DNA from: Tethya wilhelma
Taxonomy: Eukaryota > Porifera > Demospongiae > Tethyida > Tethyidae
DNA: 64,000 bases
Assembly (NCBI GenBank): GCA_964030475.1
Contig: CAXIPT010000002.1
Span: forward strand, 16,242,749 to 16,306,748
Direction of reading: 5' to 3'
Shown here: positions 14,401 through 30,479 of the stretch, one piece after another
Numbering within the stretch: the first letter of the stretch is position 1
Layout: the number at the start of each line of letters is the position of its first letter
The notes under the pieces: model-generated
The model's input: the letters and a program-made list of their open reading frames with translations, nothing else
Told to the model about the DNA's origin: nothing
Database searches by the model: none
Translations under genes and position numbers: made by a program

Positions 14401-17400
14401 AGAAAAAATGTATTACTTATAGCTACTAAGAGTAATATTATAAGAGTTCACACTAAGTTGATGTACATCTTCTGAGTGAAACCATTCTTATCAGGAACTT
14501 CACATCGGAAGACTCCACTTGGAGAGGTCACTCTATTTCGTCTGCTGAGTCTAACCAGCTGCTGACCCCTTCCTCTATAGAAGCCTTCACCAGCTGCATT
14601 GTTGGGGACTTTATTTCCATTGGGATAGTAGAACTCTCCTGATCTGTTGGGCTTGGTACTACAGCAGTCCTCTTTGTCAGTGAGACAGAGTAGGCCATCC
14701 TCTCCCTCTCCAATGTTAGTCATTGCAACAATACTGTTGTTGGAATAGGTCCTTCCCTTGAGGGAGAATCGGAAGTCTACGAATGCAAGTTAGTGTATCT
14801 CATAAAGTTGTGATGATTAAGGCCAGATATTAATTTGTCATAATACATTGTCATGCAATCTGTATAAAGTTAACTCTCCGTGAATGACAATACTGATGCC
14901 ATAACATTGCATGCCTGTAGTTGGAAACGACCAGCAGAATTATTATGATAAACACAGTCATACCAAATGAGCAAGTCTTTCCGTCACTGTTGAGGGAATA
15001 TCCATCATTACAACTGCATTGAAATGATCCTTCAGTGTTAGTACATATTTGATCACAATCACCGTTGTTGAAGCTACACTCATTCACATCTGCATGGACA
15101 CATTGAGTGTATTTCATGCCTAGATTGGACAACTGTCTTGCCTCTTTTTGACATTAAAAATTAATTATTATTGTTAACTTACCATAACAAGTCTCTCCAT
15201 CAATGCCAATGTTGTACCCATCTCTACAACTGCATTCAAATGATCCTTCATTATTAGTACACACGTGATCACATCCACCATTGTTGGAGCTGCACTCATT
15301 CACATCTGTAATAGAAGCAAAACTTATTGGTTACCTTCACTATAGGATTCTAGACACTAGCTTATGAATATGCCATTACAAGCCTTTCCATGCACCAGTG
15401 TCGTCACTATAATTCTATCATGCACACAACTACAATTGTCAGTAAATCAAAATGATTTTCATAGGCCTGGCGATGAGGCTATATAGATACTTCAGTGTCA
15501 CTGGACTCACTACATCCATACCGTTACAAGTTTCTCCATCATTATCAGTATTGTACCCATCTCTACAACTGCATTCAAATGATCCTTCAGTGTTGATACA
15601 GACTTGATTGCACCCACCATTTTGGAAAATGCACTCATTCACATCTACATTAAGAAATAGAATTGGTGAAATGATTTTATTATGGGGTTAAAACCTTCAT
15701 AAAATAATTATGAGCTACATGGCAATCATTGCACAGCAAAAAATCTTCACTATAATACATCACTACCAGTCTTTTCTTCACTGTTGAGAGTGTACATAAT
15801 GACATTGTACAACTATAATGATCTTTCAGCTAGTATCATTACAGATATCAACATAATTATGCAACAATTAATAGTTTTGGTATAATGTGTACACACCATT
15901 ACAGGTCTCTCCATCACTGTCAACATTGTACCCATCTCTACAACTGCATTCAAATGATCCTTCAGTGTTGGTACACACTTGATCACATCCACCATTGTTG
16001 GAGCTACACTCATTTACATCTGTGATAGAAACAGAATTATTGGCAAAATGATTTAATTCATGTGTATATAGTTAGTAAGTCTTTCCATCATTCTTGATCG
16101 AGAGGTATTGTACATAACCACGTTATTGTACGATAATATGTGGCTTCCAGATTCCATGCACAATGTATACGTACTCCATGATCAACATATAGGTCGACGT
16201 TGTATAAGCATTAATTGTAGACATACCATTACAGGTCTCTCCATTACTATCAACATTGTAGCCATCTCTACAACTACATTCAAATGATCCTTCATTATTG
16301 GTACACACATGATCACATCCACCATTGTTGAAGTTACACTCGTTCACATCTGCATTGATTTATAGAACTCGATTATAGCAATTGCATGATAGAGATACTA
16401 TCTGATTCTACATAAATTATGAATAAAATTTAATTCAGCGAGTACTAGCCAATTTAATGCCTTGAGGATCGAGAGATGGCCTATAGCCTCAACCTAGACA
16501 TACACTCTTTAAGACTAGAGACTTATACAAGCTTTACTAAAATCGCTCACACATACCATTACAAGACACTCCATCAATATCGAGAAAGTACCCTTCTCTA
16601 CAACTACATCCAACACTGGTGGGGTTTCTAAGGTTGACACTACAAGAGTGGTCGCACAGAAAATTGTCATCATCATCATAACAGAATTTTTGAAAGAAAG
16701 ACTGCAGATCTGCAAAAATTAATAATGCCAACACTTCAATGCATGCCAAGCTGGTTGATGATAGAGTTACTGTGTACCAGTATAATATGTGTATCAATAA
16801 CTATTACCAGTGCAATTATTTCCATCAAAGATGTACCAATCATCCTCACAATCACAGTAAAATGATCCTTCAGTGTTGATGCAGTTATAATCACATCCAC
16901 CATTGTTGGAGTTACACTCATTCACATCTGCATGAGTAACAATCAGTTTATATAACCCTATAGCCACACATGTTGGAAAATCAAGAACCATGGCATACAT
17001 GCATATACAGTCATAGTAACACATACAACAACATACCAATACAAGATAGTCCATCACTGTTGACAGTGTAGCCATTGCGACAACCACATTCAAATGAACC
17101 AGGGGTGTTAGTACAGTAGTGACATCTGTCAATGTAACTGACATTTAGAAAGGCAAGGCACTCATTTATATCTGTTCAATGGTAATATAATTTATCATTA
17201 TAGCCATGATATTGGATACTATGAAAGTCAATTTTAGTGTAAACATACCTACACAATTCTTTTCATCGCTCAAGAGCGTATATCCACTAAAACAAGAACA
17301 CTGAACCAATCCATCAGTATAGTTACAAATGTGATCACATCCACCATTTTCAAAACTACACTCATCTGCATGTGTATCATAAATTATTATTAATTGATAT

Positions 17401-20207
17401 AACTGACAATTATGCACTGCAATTAACTAATATATTTGTATAGGACACACTCTATAGCACGTACCACAAAGAGTAGGTTCAATCTGGTCTTCTGTTAGAC
17501 ACTCACTAGAGTTTCCTCTACAAACATCACACATGCCAATCGAAGCTCTACACGTGGTACCGTACGGTTTGAATTCACAGGTAGTGGTATTGCAACATTG
17601 CCCAGCACCAGCACACTTTGCACCCTCTGCCAGTTGACATGTGGTAGAGTTACAGCAGGGGTCTGTGCACTCCTGAGGGCTGCCACAATCACACACTTCA
17701 CCCTCTTCTCTTATTCCATTTCCACACACTGGATCACCAATGACAACAGCTGGCTCATCTCGCAAACAACTTCCAATACCAAATAGTAGTCCTGTGTTCA
17801 AGTCTACAATACTACATGAGCTCCACATGGTCCTTTCAGCCACGTTTACTCCAGTTGACATAATGCATGCCCCACTTGGATCACCACACTCACATGGTTG
17901 ATAATAATCACCAAACAATTGATTATAATCTACATAACAAGATTTAATTTCATAATTTTGGTAACAATAATTATAACACCAGTATTAAGACTCACTATCA
18001 TGTTCCATACTGAAAAGATGACCAATTTCATGAGCTGTTATTGTAGAGACAAGTGGCAGACCTCTCCCTCCATCTAGAGACACACCTGCAGATGACTCTG
18101 AACACATTGTACCTAAGCCTGCTGCTACTCCAAGAATCCCATAATGTAATTCAACTCCTCTGTTGAACAATAGTGCATTGAAGTAGTGTGTGTGTGTGTG
18201 TGTGTGTGTATGTACGTGTGTGCATGTGTGTGTGTGGGTGGGTGGGTGTGGGTGTGGGTGTGGAATTACTTTAGTTCTTACGTCAATAAAATTGCTGCAT
18301 CATGATCAGTACTAATGTTCTGTTTGTAGTACATCTCAAACTCCTTTATTAGAAAAAAGGCATCACTAGTAACATTGATTCTATCTCCTCCTGTCCAAGT
18401 TATAACTTCTACAAGAATCACTCTGATGCCTAGTGGCTTGTATATCTGTCAGAAGGAAAGAATGATGACAGTCAGAGTGTTAAGAATGTACGTGTCTATG
18501 AAGTGTCTTACCTCATCAACTCGATTAGCAATAGATATTGCTCTCTGTATAGTTGATTGCAAGCTATAATTGAATGCAGCATACTGTAGGATAAAATAAA
18601 GATTGGCAAATAGGAATTTTAGAGAGATATTGAACTCATCACACTGATCAGTACAAACCTGGAGAAAGTCATTTACAATCACGAGTTCAACATAGAGCGT
18701 CTGATTTGAATCAGTATGTAACGGTAATATGTTCCTTTGCTACAATTTTCAATGATAAAAAAAAATATTAGCAGATGAATTATAATCACTTAATTATTGT
18801 GTAAAAGCAACTTGTACATCTTACTTGGATATCGTGATCAACTGTGTCATCTTGTTGACTGCTGTCAAAACTTGGGAAGAGATTCTCTTCAGAGGAGTTG
18901 AAATCACAACCTGCACCATGAGTCAAAAAAAAATTGCTCAGCATAGCTATATACCAAGAACTTCCAAACTATATAGCAAACAATTAATCTCTTTGAAAAT
19001 CACCACATGCACATGCTGGATAGCCTTACCACATCTTCCCTCCTTGAATTCGTACTCTGAGTCCAAATAAAGAGCATGCAATTGATGCAGCTGTATATAA
19101 TGAAATAAGAAGTGAAGAGTTCAGGGACACATTGATTATAATTATAAACCTTACAGATTTATCATGCTGGTCTAGTGGTTCAATGTGATAAGTCCTCTCT
19201 TTATCATCAGGGTCTCCAAATTCACCTCTGTATAGAACACAATTAATAATAGTGAGGTTTTGTGTGATTCATTGATTGTTATAAGTTGTTGAACATACTG
19301 CAGTCCATGACAGGTAGTCATGGTAATAGTCCAATCTAGTTGATTCTCAACGTGACCTTGATAGTAACAATTGTCATGACCCTGTAATAATGAAACAACA
19401 ATGAATTAATTTATGTAGAGCATTTGACATCACTTCTAGAAATGGGCAGCTTTTACTTAATTTTGTATGGCAAAAAAATATTGAATAGAATACTTTTTGT
19501 TTGACGATCAACTCGCCTATTTATTAGCCTCATCCCCAGGCTCCCCTTTGCACTGGCTACCTATTGGCAGCCACGTACGTACCCCATGGCAGTGAGTGTT
19601 ATGTTCTCCTACCAAAGAAATATTTTGCCTGTCATTCAAATGTTAATTGTGTACCTGCGTTAATAATTCATTCCCATCATCATCATAATGTCGGGAGGCA
19701 ACCCCCTTTGACAACAATAATCTGCATATGGGTTAGTGAAGCATAGTGTAATACTAATAATATTGTTGAGAAATTGTAGAAGGTGTGCTTTTGATTAGAC
19801 ATTACTCACTCATTTCTTTGCAGTACCATTGAGAAACTTTCCCCATTAGTAGTAACAGTAACATGAAGCACTTTGGGATAAGCCTGGATGAGAGGAAAAA
19901 AAGTTTTAAAGGCTAATTATTATTATTATTAATATTATTATTATCAGCTATAATGTTAAATTTTATACAAGCATTAAAATTTGAAGGTGCACTGTGGCAT
20001 CATGCAGGATCATGTACATACAGAATTAGTAACCATTGTATTTATCACTGTTATTGATGTAGTAAAAATTAATTATCAAGCAAGAAATATTTATTATGAT
20101 ATTACCTCATTGCTACTACTGTAGGCAATTTTTGGAACAACAACATCATACTTCTCAATTGTTTCTGGGCAAAGAATAGATGAATGGATACACACACGTT
20201 CACAATG

Positions 20208-20292
<85 letters not shown>

Positions 20293-20566
20293 AACACAAA
20301 CATAATACACACACACATAATGCATATTATATGCATGCAGCTTAACACAAACATAATAATAATATTATATGTACATGTACATACATTTTACATATATTAT
20401 ATACACACATAATGCATATTCTCTGCATGCAGCTTAACTGCATGCATGTGTGATGATTACCCATGGGTGCCTTGATGGACCTGAATGGCCTCTTGTACTT
20501 GCTTAGTGTGGCTGCTAATGACAGTGTCACTAACATTGACACAACAACCAGTTCCTTCCACATCAT
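11487..20566 (-). CDS. ADAM-type metalloprotease-disintegrin with EGF, Ig-like, FnIII, Sushi and TM domains
   Basis: Signal peptide and propeptide: 20566-20461, 20164-20106, 19883-19810, 19721-19655, 19381-19299 (CYYQGHVEN), 19227-19155, 19090-19030, 18910-18825. Reprolysin domain: 18739-18659, 18583-18512, 18445-18282, 18159-17996 with zinc motif [12 protein letters not shown]. Disintegrin in 17929-17465 ([24 protein letters not shown]). Nine EGF exons, phase 1: 17365-17249, 17171-17037, 16927-16808, 16709-16557, 16349-16227, 16019-15897, 15644-15522, 15305-15183, 15089-14964. Then 14776-14451 (unnamed Cys module), about 13519-13190 (Ig-like), 13121-12840 (FnIII), three Sushi exons 12682-12500, 12431-12237, 12147-11953, and 11758-11487 with one TM helix and a tail containing PVYEDI. 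A membrane sheddase or adhesion role is inferred. The weakest joint is 14451 to 13519 (donor gtgtga); if false, this is two genes. Confidence 0.8.
18187..18262. repeat. (TG)n/(GGTG)n microsatellite
   Basis: TG repeat grading into GGTG repeat, in the intron between the two metalloprotease exons 18445-18282 and 18159-17996. Confidence 0.9.
20206..20287. repeat. (CA)n microsatellite
   Basis: Long pure CA tract in intron 1 of the ADAM-type gene. The poly-Cys/Val frame across it on the minus strand is an artefact. Confidence 0.95.
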
Positions 20567-21335
20567 GACCAGCTTCGATCCCTCTAGAATCTAGATCTGT
20601 CTGGTATAGTAATGACGAAAGTCTCTTTCGATTGTAGATAATGTTGCTCAATACTCTAAGTCTTAATTCTTTCTCTCTCAATACTCTATGGCTAATAATT
20701 GGTCCATTTATATAATAGCCAAAGTCTAACACCCACTCAAATCATTTATTAGGCACAACCATATTTCCTGCTACATCATACTAGGGATTATTCCTGGTAT
20801 GGTACCATAAAAGAAATCAAGTAGTTCCTAACTGTTATATAAGCTTCAAGAGCAATTGGAACTGGTGAGTGTGCTTAGCTTGATATTTCTTGGAAAAAAA
20901 ATCAATGATCTCTATCATCAGATCTGCTCACAGGGTGAATCCTAATACCTCAAAGAGTCTGGGCCAGAGAGGAGGCTAATTAATGACAGCTATAATTAGA
21001 TCTGAGAGTCATGGTTCAGCAAAATCCATGCAATATAATTAATTGGTTGAGGAAGTCTGAAACTTCAAAGTTTACTATATACTCACATCACTGAAGCTGA
21101 ACCTAGACTGCCCATTGACTTCCTAATGAAGGATCAGTAGGTAGGCTTGAGCTACATGCTCCTGGAGGCATAATTATTTCTATTATAAGTGCACACCCAA
21201 AATAAGCTAGATACTCACCAGACAACATACACAAGCTCATTAAAGTTCAAAAGCTGAATAAATCACAGCAATATCACTGAAGGATATATACACATAAGAA
21301 GCTACCTAAAGTATATAGTTATCAGTCAAATAATG
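20567..21335. other. Intergenic DNA upstream of the ADAM-type gene
   Basis: AT-rich spacer between the ADAM-type start and the 3' end of the iPLA2-like pseudogene. An open frame runs upstream of the chosen ATG at 20566 but has no signal peptide, so the start at 20566 is preferred. No other gene seen. Confidence 0.5.
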
Positions 21336-23290
21336 TTACTCCTTTTGAACAGGACGTGACAATAGCATCCGCGCAACGGTGTCTATTTCCTGTGCTTGTT
21401 GAAGAGTGTACAATCTACCTACGTACATGAGCTCGGCAAGTTTTCCTTTATCAGTTTCACCAAGGTCTATTGGTTCATCGGTGGAGAGAATCGGAAGTAA
21501 GGAGTACCAAGTTGCTTGCAGAATGCTTCGGCTTGAGTTGTATCCTGACCATCTGTCTTTGTAGACTGAGTTATGCAAAGAGAAACGGTATTGATGACAC
21601 CAGAAATCACACTAAGGGGGTTGCTAATGGTGCCGCTCTTGACGTTTGATAAGGTTAATGGTTCATACCCGATACCAATATCCTTGACCTTCACAGGAGG
21701 GGTTATTCCTGTACCAATAGACAACACCATACCAAATCGCACCTTTTCCCCTTCTCTTTCTTCCTCAGTGATCACCTCAGCCATTGCATCCATGGTTGGA
21801 TTGTTGGCCATCAAGCCACCATCCATGTACTTGTCTTCAAATGGAGGAAAGTAGGTAGGAGCAGCCGAAGAGGCACGAGCAGCTTCCCAGGCCCTCCACG
21901 TCCGCTCCGAGGGAGGACCGTAATTCCGAACCCAATGGAGGAGAGGAGGATTCCAATCACCTTGGGTGGTAGAAATCATTAATCAAGGTCTTTGGATGTC
22001 CGTCATGAGATGGCATACACCAATCATCTCCTTCATTGCTGCATCCACTATGTCCTGTGGACAATTGGGAGTGTAGGGAAACAGGTCAGCGGCCGATTTG
22101 AAGAATACAGCTACGGATGTCTCGGGGTTGGATTTAGTATAGACCATTCCAAGGGCAAGGATACCACCCATGCTAGTGCCGGCAATGTAATCAAAGTATT
22201 CATGAATTGGGGCACACTCAGGTTGGAGTCTTTTCATACGTTGCTTTATTGCGATTAAGATCTGACACGATAGGAGTCCACGAATCCCTCCTCCATCAAG
22301 ACTAAGGAGGACTGCTGTGTCCGGGGAATTAGAGATGGTTCAACTGTGCAAGAGAACTTCTTTTCTGCTTCTTCTAGCAATTGGGAAGTTTCTTCCAAGA
22401 CTTCAGCACATTCTTCGGACTTCTCATTAGAACTGTCACAAGCTTCTTCTAAAGCTGTCTTACCAGCCCTGTTCATGATTGCAATGTTAGCTCTAAAGGC
22501 AATCAACGCCTTCACTAGGGTGGTCATTCCTTGCTTGGCCACCATGTGTATGGCTGTATCGCCAGATTCAGTGTGCAGTATGTCAGGGTTTGCTCCAGCT
22601 TGGAGAAACGTGATGGTGCTATTGATGTAACCATTTTGAGCTGCAACCATAAGAGGAGTGAAGCCAGATGCATTTTTGGCATTCAATGCATCAAAGAAAC
22701 TGTCCATTTCCTTGCTAGGGGTTCCCAATGTGGCAAGCCTCTTGTGATGTACAGAACCAATACCATCAGAACGATCAGTTTCAGCTGCTATGTGGATGGG
22801 ATTGGATCCATTTTCATCAGTTGTTGTAAACCATTCTGGGCACTCCGATACAAGATCAGGAAATTTTTGAAATGCGATGTTGATAGGAAAAAGCCCACTT
22901 TTGTTTGCTTGGTTAGAAAGCATTTAATTTTTTTCTGCTACCTTCAACTTTGCTTGGAGAAGTTTCCAAGAATTTCGAGCACCAGACAAAGCAGACTGGT
23001 GGAGCAAATTGTTTCCTGACTCATCTGCGTACTGCAGTTTGATGGAACCTCTATCAAGGTACGTTTCAAGGCTATCAGTATCATCGATTCGTGACTGATA
23101 GCATTCTGGACCAAAGATTCCACCACTGCCACCCAGTTGGTATGGGCACCAGGGTTTCTCTCCATGATCTCTGTGAAGCGATGTGGAAACTCGCTTGGTT
23201 CAATTGGCTGAGGAAGAATGATCTCTTTCAGCAGTTCTTTGGTCAGCATGGCTTTGGAACCATCCATAAGTGGCTCAAGAGTATTGTTAC
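21336..23290 (-). pseudogene. Intronless calcium-independent phospholipase A2 (PLA2G6-like) copy with several lesions
   Basis: Read on the minus strand, blocks occur in the order of PLA2G6. An N-terminal region (RFTEIMERNPGAHTNW) is followed by ankyrin repeats (SGFTPLMVAAQNGY, SGDTAIHMVAKQG). Next come the glycine-rich SLDGGGIRGLL, the nucleophile motif AGTSMGGILALG, and SSAAPTYFPPF with YMDGGLMANNPTMDAM, which holds the catalytic DGG. The blocks lie in different frames. I see frameshifts near 23085, 22320 and 21485, an in-frame TAA at 22924-22926 and an in-frame TGA at 21983-21985. There are no introns, unlike every neighbouring gene, which suggests a retrocopy. No poly(A) tail or target-site repeat was found. 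Sequencing errors could explain one lesion but hardly five. Motifs are well preserved, so inactivation looks recent. Confidence 0.75.
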
Positions 23291-23318
23291 CCCGTGCGCG
23301 CTTGCGCGCTCAGGGGTA
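23288..23318. repeat. GC-rich inverted repeat
   Basis: taccccgtgcgcgc and gcgcgctcaggggta form an imperfect palindrome right at the 5' edge of the iPLA2-like copy. It may be the end of a mobile element or a structured boundary. Confidence 0.5.
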
Positions 23319-23736
23319 AAGTGTTTGGTCTGGGCAGTCGAATGTCCGCAACTTTTTGGCCTGTTTGGGCGTTAGGGGCATCTTCAGTGTCTCAAAAGGA
23401 TTTGGAAGTTAGGTCTGTTAAAAAAAGTAGCCCCTACGAGTTCGGCGATGCAAAAAGACGTCTTAGAAGCTAGAAAAACGCTTGTTTTCCTTGTTTCAAG
23501 ATCGCAGAATCAGCGGTTTCTGTTTCTGCGCTCTTTCATGCCACGTGGCCACTTTGGATCAGTCTGCAAAGTACTACGTAAGACTCAGAGGGCTTGAGAG
23601 ATCCTTCACTTGCAGCGCACGGGGTACGAGCTCTCTGAGCTCTTGTTCAATTTAGTGAAGGCTAGCTGAGAGCACTCCAGGTTCTTCCTTCGTACAAAAT
23701 ACATGAGAAATCTTCTTCTTTGTTAGGGCTGTTCTG

Positions 23737-24027
23737 GTGGATTATAACTTGGTAGCACTCGGGAAGAGGAGAAAAGAAGCTTATCCAGTAGGCCAAACTA
23801 AAGTAGCTATCAACTCCTATACTGTGGTTGTGTCCCACAAAGCCGCTAGTCTAGTCCTAGACCCCTCCTCCTTCGCCTTTTTTCGCTGGCGAAGGAGGAG
23901 GGGTCTAGGACTAGACTACAAAGCCGCAACTTCAGTGGATACCACACCTCCTGGTCCTGAAGGGCCCTTGGAAGGGACTTTGTCCAAGAGAATTGCCGAA
24001 CTGGAAGGACTGGCCACCAACGTCTGA
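23737..24027 (+). CDS. Open reading frame of unknown function interrupted by a foldback element (doubtful)
   Basis: A 96-codon frame starting MDYNLVALGKRRKEAYP and ending KRIAELEGLATNV. Without the hairpin insertion at 23847-23918 and one copy of its flanking repeat, the frame reads smoothly (TVVVSHKAATSVDTT). The 81 inserted bases are a multiple of three and hold no stop. An AG at 23726-23727 could be an acceptor, making this a terminal exon of an unseen gene. I recognise no family. It may equally be a chance frame in repeat-rich DNA. Confidence 0.25.
   Translation: MDYNLVALGKRRKEAYPVGQTKVAINSYTVVVSHKAASLVLDPSSFAFFRWRRRRGLGLDYKAATSVDTTPPGPEGPLEGTLSKRIAELEGLATNV
23838..23927. repeat. Foldback element with 9-bp direct repeats
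   Basis: The arms at 23847-23877 and 23888-23918 are perfect inverted repeats of 31 bases starting tagtctagtcctagacc, around a T-rich loop. Both sides carry caaagccgc (23838-23846 and 23919-23927), which looks like a target-site duplication. It resembles the element at 25709-25779, which has tagtctcg/cgaggcta ends and a 9-bp duplication. Confidence 0.85.
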
Positions 24028-24233
24028 ATATCGTCGCATTGTCTACGACATAACCTTCCATTGTTTAGACGCTTTGTACTCATAAAGAGCATAAAAGAGA
24101 CTGGGTTGCACTTTCAAACTTGATTTCCGATAGTTACACGTAACGTGAAATAATCAGGCATGCACAATAATCATTATATAAAAACCTCAAAAATGTTATT
24201 AGTTTGAGTTTTTTTGACACATGGGGACCATTT

Positions 24234-27958
<3,725 letters not shown>

Positions 27959-28419
27959 AGTTCGGATGTCACAACAAACGGAGAAAAGGACAGCCGCGAG
28001 GTCAATTGTAACGAATGGGTGGAGCCCAAAAGTGGGTATGGCATGGGCAGGACAAGGGTGGAATTAGGAATAGAGATATAATATCAAGAGTACACTCTTG
28101 ATAATATACACTGGTGGAATTCAGGAACTGCATCATCATCCATACAGCCAGGCGTTTAACAACCCACTATCACTATGGCCTATTGAAATAGTAACTCAAA
28201 GTTTTCTGATCATAATTGCAACAGAATAAAATTAATGATGCTGCAAAACAGAGACCAAACACAAACAAAACACTGAGCGGTACTGATATGATAAAAATAG
28301 ATATAACAAGATTGCTATAACTTGACAAGTGAAACCAGCACTAAACAGATGAATGTTACTCAAACCATGAATTAAAATAACAACAACAAAAAACATCAAC
28401 CTGTAACTGACTGCTACAA
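27959..28419. other. Spacer between OAT start and PPT2 end
   Basis: Probable OAT promoter and PPT2 3' UTR. A short perfect palindrome-like stretch, tatcaagagt/actcttgata, lies near 28082-28103. No gene seen. Confidence 0.45.
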
Positions 28420-30201
28420 TCAATCCAGATAGGGTTTGATGCAACAGTCGAACACATCTTTATTTCCATGCCAGTGAACATGCTGCACTCCAGGAATCTC
28501 ATGAATGTGTAATTTGCCTTGCTTGTCCAATGTCTGAAGACCAAATGTGTCATTCATGTAGTACTGTGGCAAGAAATATGATGGTAGATACACAAATGAG
28601 CTAAATATCACAAGTATGGACATGTAGTAATAAATTGCTGTGTATATACCTTCTGAGACTTCAACTCCACCACATCTTCATTTTCATCATAAAAGGCAAA
28701 GTGGCTGCATATCAAGAGCAACTAAGCTTAATGTACGTCATTTACAGAAAATATAAATCACAATTTTAGTGATGACTGTGCCATGGTTGTGCTAATGGAC
28801 TACAAGGTAGGGGGGAGGGGGGATCTCCACCTGATATATACGAGTTTTCAAAACATGTTAAATCCATATCAGTACATACCTTGATTGCCAAGGGGTAATG
28901 ACCCCATCATCTGGGCCTCCAATGAGAACCAGCTGCTGAACATTGAGAAAGTTGGTCTTATAGCTAGAGTTAGATGGGTAGTTGAGAGCAGGGAGGAAAT
29001 GGTTGGTTTTGTAGTATTCATCCAGATGGTGGGGGTCTGGAAAAATGAAAAATAATGAATGGCACAATGATATTAAATTCCATCACACACTAGTCTACAC
29101 ACAGCTACATTGTACTACAGTGCATTCAAACATTAATGGTCACATGTTGTAATCGGCACATTACTGAGAATAGAGGTCACTGTGGCAAATGAACATTCAT
29201 TCTATCTATCTATGCAGTGCAAGCACAATACCATATGTCACTAACCTTTCCAGTAGTTTGCAACTGAAGTATCTTGACCCAAGTCAGTATAGAACAGTCT
29301 ACATTTAGAACCATTGACATTGTAAAGCAATATGGTACATTATAATGAACAATTACTAAAGGAAACATACTCGTAGATGTGGTCCTTGGTGTAAGTCGGA
29401 AAAAGATACTTCAGATATTCAGTATCTACAGAACAAAAAAACAATGTTACTGGAATTAGCTTTTTAAAAGGATCCTGATTGAATTGTAGTTTAAGTTCAT
29501 ACCTCCAAATTGCCCTGCTTGAGGACTAGATAGTGAAATGAATGATCGCACTTTGAGGTCTGGGGTGGTTTCCACAACACCTCGGCAGACCAATCCACCT
29601 AATAGCACAAATAATGAGCTCCTTATCTACAACAATAACTTTGGGACAAACTATGAAATATTGCATACAAGCTGATAAGCTCTTGCAATATTAACACTAC
29701 ATTACTGGGAAATTTTTACTCATTTCAAGGTAGAGGGGGTTCAATGAGATAGGACAATGGCCTGATTCAGTGTGCAACAATACCTTGTGAAAAGCAAATG
29801 AGATGGGCACCATCTGTGGCGTTGGCAAAGATTGGTTGCATCTTAGATTTAATCCCATTCACCTGTTCCCACATCTTAGTGACACTGTCCACGTCATTGT
29901 AGCCATCAATGTTGAAGGTCTTTGTTCCAGGGTGAGCATCATTGATGAGGGAAACAAGGTCTTCCATCCCCTGAGGACCATCGAATATCCCATGCATAAT
30001 AATCACTGGATGATAGGCACCTGTAGGTGTTGTAAGACTATTACATACAAGATCTGTCGTTTTCCTATCGCTGTATGGTTGTGGTCAGTTGGTAGAGATG
30101 AATATGATTGATATCAAACTGACATGATGTAACTTACCTGTGATCTGCCAGGTCAACAGAACTATCAACAGACTGGACCCACACTGTAATAGTTTCCCCA
30201 T
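28420..30201 (-). CDS. PPT2: Palmitoyl-protein thioesterase 2 (lysosomal thioesterase)
   Basis: Eight exons on the minus strand: 30201-30138, 30020-29784, 29598-29503, 29425-29371, 29298-29246, 29036-28880, 28704-28650, 28563-28420. The first exon is a signal peptide ([12 protein letters not shown]). [11 protein letters not shown] opens the alpha/beta hydrolase fold. CFSQGGLVCRG holds the nucleophile serine, split by intron 2. Then come [31 protein letters not shown] (catalytic Asp) and VQHVHWHG (likely catalytic His). The order and spacing follow human PPT2. The enzyme removes thioester-linked lipids in the lysosome. PPT1 is the alternative, but the [13 protein letters not shown] block is typical of PPT2. 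The gene is divergent from HPS1 with a 278-bp gap. Confidence 0.92.
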
Positions 30202-30479
30202 GGTTTTGTTCTTCTCCTTTCTCCTTTCAGCTTACTGATTGATTGACTGGAAAGCTGGAATTTGATGATCGTATGATCGATCTTCTCCTCAAAGCCGTGA
30301 CGACCACACCGCTACCACGCCCAGACCACGATGCGTAACGTGCGGGGGTGTGACCTTTGACACTGACAGGGGCGGGGCTGACTGAGTCATGTGATCAGCT
30401 GTTCGGTCCTTATTAGAGCGCAGCAACAACATCACATCTTCCTCTTTCAGCAGCAGTGCTCACAGTCCTGGTCACCAAG
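30202..30479. promoter_or_regulatory. Probable bidirectional promoter between PPT2 and HPS1
   Basis: Only 278 bases separate the two start codons on opposite strands. The stretch is less AT-rich than its surroundings and contains paired GTCA/TGAC words (tgatcgtatgatcga, gactgagtcatgtgatc). I saw no clear TATA box for either side. Confidence 0.6.

Noticed and set aside
14448..14776. The stop at 14448 as the end of the ADAM-type gene
   Set aside because: Possible, but the following Ig-like, FnIII, Sushi and TM exons have no signal peptide of their own, and the phases across a gtgtga donor fit. I kept one gene and stated the doubt.
20102..20314. Poly-Cys/Val frame on the minus strand
   Set aside because: Produced by the CA microsatellite in intron 1 of the ADAM-type gene. 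Only 20164-20106 is an exon, in another frame.
23270..23473. Plus-strand 67-codon frame
   Set aside because: It overlaps the GC-rich inverted repeat and the edge of the pseudogene. No domain and no splice context.
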